Source: Vibrio stylophorae
GTDB taxonomy: Bacteria > Pseudomonadota > Gammaproteobacteria > Enterobacterales > Vibrionaceae
NCBI RefSeq assembly: GCF_921293875.1
Contig: NZ_CAKLDI010000002.1
Location: 186,001-250,000, forward strand
Reading direction: 5' to 3'
Length of the DNA stretch: 64,000 nt
Shown here in pieces: positions 60,345 to 64,000 of the stretch. Numbering within the stretch: position 1 is the first letter of the stretch; each line of letters starts with the position of its first letter. The position numbers were made by a program, and so were the translations under genes. The notes beneath the pieces were generated by a model. That model had not been told where the DNA came from and ran no database searches. It saw only the letters and a program-made list of their open reading frames with translations.

Positions 60345-62459
60345 ATGTTTAAAAAACACCCGTTATCAGCCTTATTATCCCTGCTATTGGTGACACCTGA
60401 AGGGCATGTATTTGCCAATGAACACGATGCAGTGGTCGTGACTGGGCAGACGACCAAATATGTCAGTGAAAACCAAACGAGCATGCGCATGGACGCAGCG
60501 CCGCTTGAGACGCCAAATCAGGTGACAGTAATTGATCACGCCGTGATTGAAGAGCAGCGTGCCATGACCCTTGGTGATGTACTGAAAAATGATTCAAGCA
60601 TTAGTAACGATAGTTACCAGCGAAATCGTCAGGCATTTACTTTGCGCGGTTTTCCACTTGGCAGTGACAGTGGTTTTCTTCGCGATGGCAAGCAGCATTG
60701 GTCGCATTATCGCCAGCCCATTGAAATTCTAGAAAGTGTTGAAGTGCTCAAAGGGCCTGCAGGTTTGCTGTATGGGAAATCGTCGCCCGCAGGTTTGGTC
60801 AATATGGTGACCAAAAAACCAACGGCAGAAACCCAAGTTCAAGTAAGCCAAGATGTGGGGCAAAACAATTTATCGCGCACCATTGTGGATGTTAGCGGCG
60901 CTTTAAATGATGACCAAAGCCTACGCGGCCGTGCCATTGTGTCGAAACACCACGAAGAAAATTGGCGCAAATATGCCGATGGTCAAAGTGCTAATACTGA
61001 CCGTTTTGTCGGCGCTTTGATGCTTGAATATGATCTCAATGAGAATGTGACGGTTTCAGCGCATTATGACAAAACGGATGATCGGGGCAATGTAGATAGC
61101 GGCTCTCCGCTTGATGCCAATGGCGATCCGATTTGGCGCGATAAAATTTTGGATGCCTCTTGGTCTGAAATCCACAATGTGGTGGAGAACTATGGTCTAG
61201 GTCTACGTGCTAGCTTACCGGCAAACTGGTCGCTCAATACGGGTTACAACTTCCAAGATTTTAACCGCCGAGATACTGAAAGTTTCTACAAACTCAATGC
61301 TGACTCGCAAGCCACAGGGATTTATCAAACCATGGGTTACGATCGCAAAGATAACTGGCAGTTCCAAACCGCTTTTGCCGATTTTACCAATGATTTTGAT
61401 GCGTTGGGTGTTAATCATCAGGTGCTCATTGGTGCCAACTGGCTTAATTATTACTATCACAGACAAGATGCGAAAACGGCCTATACCGACACGCAACTTG
61501 GCCAACCCATTGCTAAACCGAATGTTCACTACAGCACCGGCAAAATTCGTGAATATGAGCGTGACTCATACGGCATTTATGCGCAGAACTTAATGACGTT
61601 GACGCCAGCATGGCAGGTATTGGCAGGGGTTCGTGTGGATTATGAAGATGAGCAAACCAAGGGGCGGGAATACCATCAAACCCATGTGCTTCCAAAAGCC
61701 GCGGTGATTTATCATCCAGCAGAAAATGGTTCAATTTACCTGACTTATTCTGAAAGTTTTCAGCCGCAGTCGCCAGTGGATGATGTCACCGATCTGAATA
61801 ACGGCAAAGCGCTTGATCCGGTCAAGGGTGAGCTTTATGAAATTGGCAGTAAATGGGAGCTGATGGATAATCGCCTGCTGCTTTCAGGCTCGGTGTTCCA
61901 AATTACCGAAAAGAACTCAAAGATTGTTGAGGACTATACCTGTACAACGCCAGGTTGCACCATTGATCAAAAAACCACGCAGGCTGGTAAACGTGAGCAC
62001 AAGGGCGTGGAATTTGCTGCCACGGGCCAAATCACGGATGCATTCTCTGTGTTTGGTAGTGCGACTTACTTAGATGCTGAATATGTGAAAACTGAAGATC
62101 CAGCCTTAGAAGGGAAACGTCCGACGGATGTGCCAGAATGGTCCGCTTCAATCTGGACGGGTTATGATTTTATGCAAGGTACCATGGTGAACGTCGGCGC
62201 TATTTATGTTGGCGAGCGCTTTGCCGATGATGCGAATACTATTCGTAAAGATGCCTATATCCGCTTTGATCTCGCCTTATCGCATCATCTTCGTTACGAC
62301 CAAGATTTAGATATCTACATGCAAGCGACCGTTGAAAATCTCTTTGATGTTGATTATCTCGGTGGTACTGGCGGCCATGGTTCAAATGCTGCTGGCGCTT
62401 CGGGAACTGAGGTAGGCGCGCCGCGTCAATTCTTAGCGACATTACAGCTCAAATACTAA
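60345..62459 (+). CDS. TonB-dependent siderophore receptor
   Basis: 704 residues. A signal peptide is followed by a TonB box-like AVVVTGQTT, a plug domain (RMDAAPLETPNQVTVIDHAVI, RNRQAFTLRGFPL, VEVLKGPAGLLYGKSSPAG) and a 22-strand barrel ending in LQLKY. The closest relatives are hydroxamate-type (ferrichrome or ferrioxamine) receptors, judged by the plug motifs; the ligand cannot be settled. It takes siderophore-bound iron across the outer membrane using TonB-ExbB-ExbD. Confidence 0.92.
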   Translation: MFKKHPLSALLSLLLVTPEGHVFANEHDAVVVTGQTTKYVSENQTSMRMDAAPLETPNQVTVIDHAVIEEQRAMTLGDVLKNDSSISNDSYQRNRQAFTLRGFPLGSDSGFLRDGKQHWSHYRQPIEILESVEVLKGPAGLLYGKSSPAGLVNMVTKKPTAETQVQVSQDVGQNNLSRTIVDVSGALNDDQSLRGRAIVSKHHEENWRKYADGQSANTDRFVGALMLEYDLNENVTVSAHYDKTDDRGNVDSGSPLDANGDPIWRDKILDASWSEIHNVVENYGLGLRASLPANWSLNTGYNFQDFNRRDTESFYKLNADSQATGIYQTMGYDRKDNWQFQTAFADFTNDFDALGVNHQVLIGANWLNYYYHRQDAKTAYTDTQLGQPIAKPNVHYSTGKIREYERDSYGIYAQNLMTLTPAWQVLAGVRVDYEDEQTKGREYHQTHVLPKAAVIYHPAENGSIYLTYSESFQPQSPVDDVTDLNNGKALDPVKGELYEIGSKWELMDNRLLLSGSVFQITEKNSKIVEDYTCTTPGCTIDQKTTQAGKREHKGVEFAATGQITDAFSVFGSATYLDAEYVKTEDPALEGKRPTDVPEWSASIWTGYDFMQGTMVNVGAIYVGERFADDANTIRKDAYIRFDLALSHHLRYDQDLDIYMQATVENLFDVDYLGGTGGHGSNAAGASGTEVGAPRQFLATLQLKY

Positions 62460-62500
62460 GTTGTATTCCGATAGATAAATCGATAGAAAATCCGAAATAT

Positions 62501-62527
62501 AAAAGAGCGCATAAGCGCTCTTTTTTT
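62501..62527. terminator. Terminator after the siderophore receptor
   Basis: AAAAGAGCGC pairs with GCGCTCTTTT around ATAA; seven T residues follow. Confidence 0.92.
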
Positions 62528-62562
62528 GTCACGGTTTATTCATCCTCAATGAGGTGAACAGT

Positions 62563-64000
62563 TTATTCGTAAACCTGCGTTTCTAAAATTTCCATGCCAT
62601 ATTTCGTTCCTTTGATTTCCATATAGCCGTTGGAGGAGTTGAGCATCATCCAATCATTGAGTGGCTTTGCTTCATCGCCCATGGCTTCAAGAGGAGCCAT
62701 CAGCTTTGCTTCATGAATGGCAAAGGAGAAGTAACCATTTTTATCTTGGGCGGACTCTTTCGCTAGCTGCTTAGCTTGTTTGCTGCCATTTTTACCTGCG
62801 TAAAATACGATATGATCGCCAGCAAACTCTGCATATACATCGTTTTGAATGAACGGCTTGATCATCGGCAAATGTTCACTGATGTTGGTGGTTTTACCCG
62901 TTTGCAGCGGTAGCATCACGCCAAGCATGGGGTTGATATCGAGAATTTGCTGGTAAAAACCCTGAATATTTATGCTTGAAAGCGAGATAATGGCATCAAT
63001 TTCAACGCCTTCAATTTCATTTTGTGAGTTAAATGAAACCTGGTAGTTAAATAGTGCGCCGGCAACGCCGCGCAAATCTGCAAACAGCGCTAGTGCCTCC
63101 GTATCTTTATCGAAATCTTGCTGCGCTTTGATTTCTGCGTGTCCTTTTTGAAAGGATTGCGCAATAGCGCAGCTAAATTTTGGTGTTGTAACCGCCTGGC
63201 CATAGGCATCATAGAAATCCATAAATGCATTGATATCTAAACCAAAGCCAATGGCGAGTGGGTGGAACTGCTGGGTATAGCTTGGGATAAATCCCTGCAT
63301 GGATTGAAAATAGGGCGCTAGCGTCGGATGAGAGCTTTCAACAATCAAGCGAGCCTGACTTTGAATTGGCTGGCTATCGCTGTAATCAAAGGTCATCACA
63401 GTTTTTGGCCATTTTGCGAAGATCGCATGCAACTCATTTTGACAAGCGGTCGATTCAATTAGCGCAAAATCCTGCACATCATGCTCATTGCCATAGTGGC
63501 GAACCAAGGTTTGAATATCTTGATTGAGCTGATTTTTCGTTTTGCCCGTGAGTGCATCCACGATGCCGAGGTGATCAATATAGCCAAGCGATTGGCTATC
63601 GAGTGCAAATTGGTTTTCGATTTGTTCAAGGCGCTGGCTTGATAACAAGCTATTTGTTGGTGCTTGTTGCTGCAATACCATGGGCAACTGAGATGGTAGA
63701 AGCGCGCTTTCTAGGGTCATGGTGACCATGTTGGGCGCAAGATGGATGATTAAGTCGAGATCATCGTTTTGGCTACCTTGATAGACAGCGTAGCGACGTA
63801 CTTGGGTATCACCAACAACTTCCTTGGTGTGTTGATACTGACTTTTTTCTTCCGCGTCATCCAAAAACTTCGCAAATGCTACGGCGTCTTCAATTTCAAA
63901 TTTTAAGACGGGCTGTGCGCCAATCAGATAGAAGTAGCTTCGTGTTTCATCGGCAAGACCAAGGGTGGCCATAAATTGGTCGGTATGGTGGCTGTTTTCA
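62563..64000 (-). CDS. Hypothetical protein, 5' end outside window
   Basis: At least 478 residues. The frame is open to the right edge, and the first ATG in the window (63972) has no signal peptide or ribosome site, so the true start lies beyond 64000. The visible part is a mostly beta and helical periplasmic-style protein with no obvious motif (GIVDALTGKTKNQLNQDIQ, GFGLDINAFMDFYDAYGQ). Envelope proteins of this kind are often conserved but unnamed. Confidence 0.75.
   Translation of the reverse strand, partial: ENSHHTDQFMATLGLADETRSYFYLIGAQPVLKFEIEDAVAFAKFLDDAEEKSQYQHTKEVVGDTQVRRYAVYQGSQNDDLDLIIHLAPNMVTMTLESALLPSQLPMVLQQQAPTNSLLSSQRLEQIENQFALDSQSLGYIDHLGIVDALTGKTKNQLNQDIQTLVRHYGNEHDVQDFALIESTACQNELHAIFAKWPKTVMTFDYSDSQPIQSQARLIVESSHPTLAPYFQSMQGFIPSYTQQFHPLAIGFGLDINAFMDFYDAYGQAVTTPKFSCAIAQSFQKGHAEIKAQQDFDKDTEALALFADLRGVAGALFNYQVSFNSQNEIEGVEIDAIISLSSINIQGFYQQILDINPMLGVMLPLQTGKTTNISEHLPMIKPFIQNDVYAEFAGDHIVFYAGKNGSKQAKQLAKESAQDKNGYFSFAIHEAKLMAPLEAMGDEAKPLNDWMMLNSSNGYMEIKGTKYGMEILETQVYE

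Noticed and set aside
1..64000. tRNA or rRNA genes
   Set aside because: I saw no cloverleaf-like or ribosomal stretch, including at the element ends, where a tRNA target might have been expected.

Overview
The window looks like the chromosome of a gamma-proteobacterium of the Vibrionaceae type. The evidence is a long sedentary integron whose cassettes all read in one direction and are separated by near-identical attC sites, two NqrM-like genes (Na+-NQR maturation), an ilvBN operon with a leader peptide, a PurR-type operator and ghxP. The genus cannot be fixed from what is visible. The integron integrase and attI are not in the window; the uniform gene direction suggests they lie to the left.

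Region 1 (1-38600) is the cassette array. I count 53 intact attC sites plus one split site. By sequence they fall into a few classes: A (about 95 nt, TAACAAGTAGTTCAAGCGGG start), B (about 112 nt, AGTACTTTCAGCGGATG), C (about 126 nt, AGTGCATTAAGTCGCC), D (about 120 nt, TTTAAGAGTGATTC or similar), E (95 nt, CAAGCGGGACTCG) and single variants. Most cassettes hold one small gene: membrane proteins, lipoproteins, two GNAT acetyltransferases, a tautomerase homologue, a zinc-ribbon protein, a DUF6988-like protein and many unknowns. Several cassettes are present twice. Ten cassettes carry no credible gene but share one 310-320 nt conserved, hairpin-rich sequence. One two-gene cassette encodes a ThsB-like TIR protein and an unknown partner, a candidate defence pair. 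I recognise no toxin-antitoxin cassette.

Region 2 (17996-27537) is a 9.5 kb integrated element that interrupts one attC site and is flanked by a 10-bp direct repeat. It carries a P4-type tyrosine integrase, an unknown protein, an AlpA-type regulator, a small unknown protein, a HUH replication initiator related to P2 gpA, and a three-gene operon that fits an ABC-three-component (ABC-3C) conflict system: a predicted nuclease fusion, a middle component and a Rad50-like ATPase. No capsid or packaging gene is visible, so it looks like a phage satellite or integrative mobilisable element carrying defence cargo inside a recombination site of the integron.

Region 3 (38600-64000) is ordinary chromosome beyond an eroded array end: ghxP with a PurR box; a P-loop kinase-like protein; two NqrM-like proteins; a DUF134-NifX operon behind a 23-bp inverted repeat; thioesterase; peroxiredoxin; RluA-family pseudouridine synthase; serine hydrolase lipoprotein; Lon-family protease; LTA-synthase-like sulfatase; ivbL-ilvBN; a CSS-like membrane sensor next to an atypical OmpR-type regulator; and a TonB-dependent siderophore receptor behind a Fur-like site. 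The last gene runs off the right edge.
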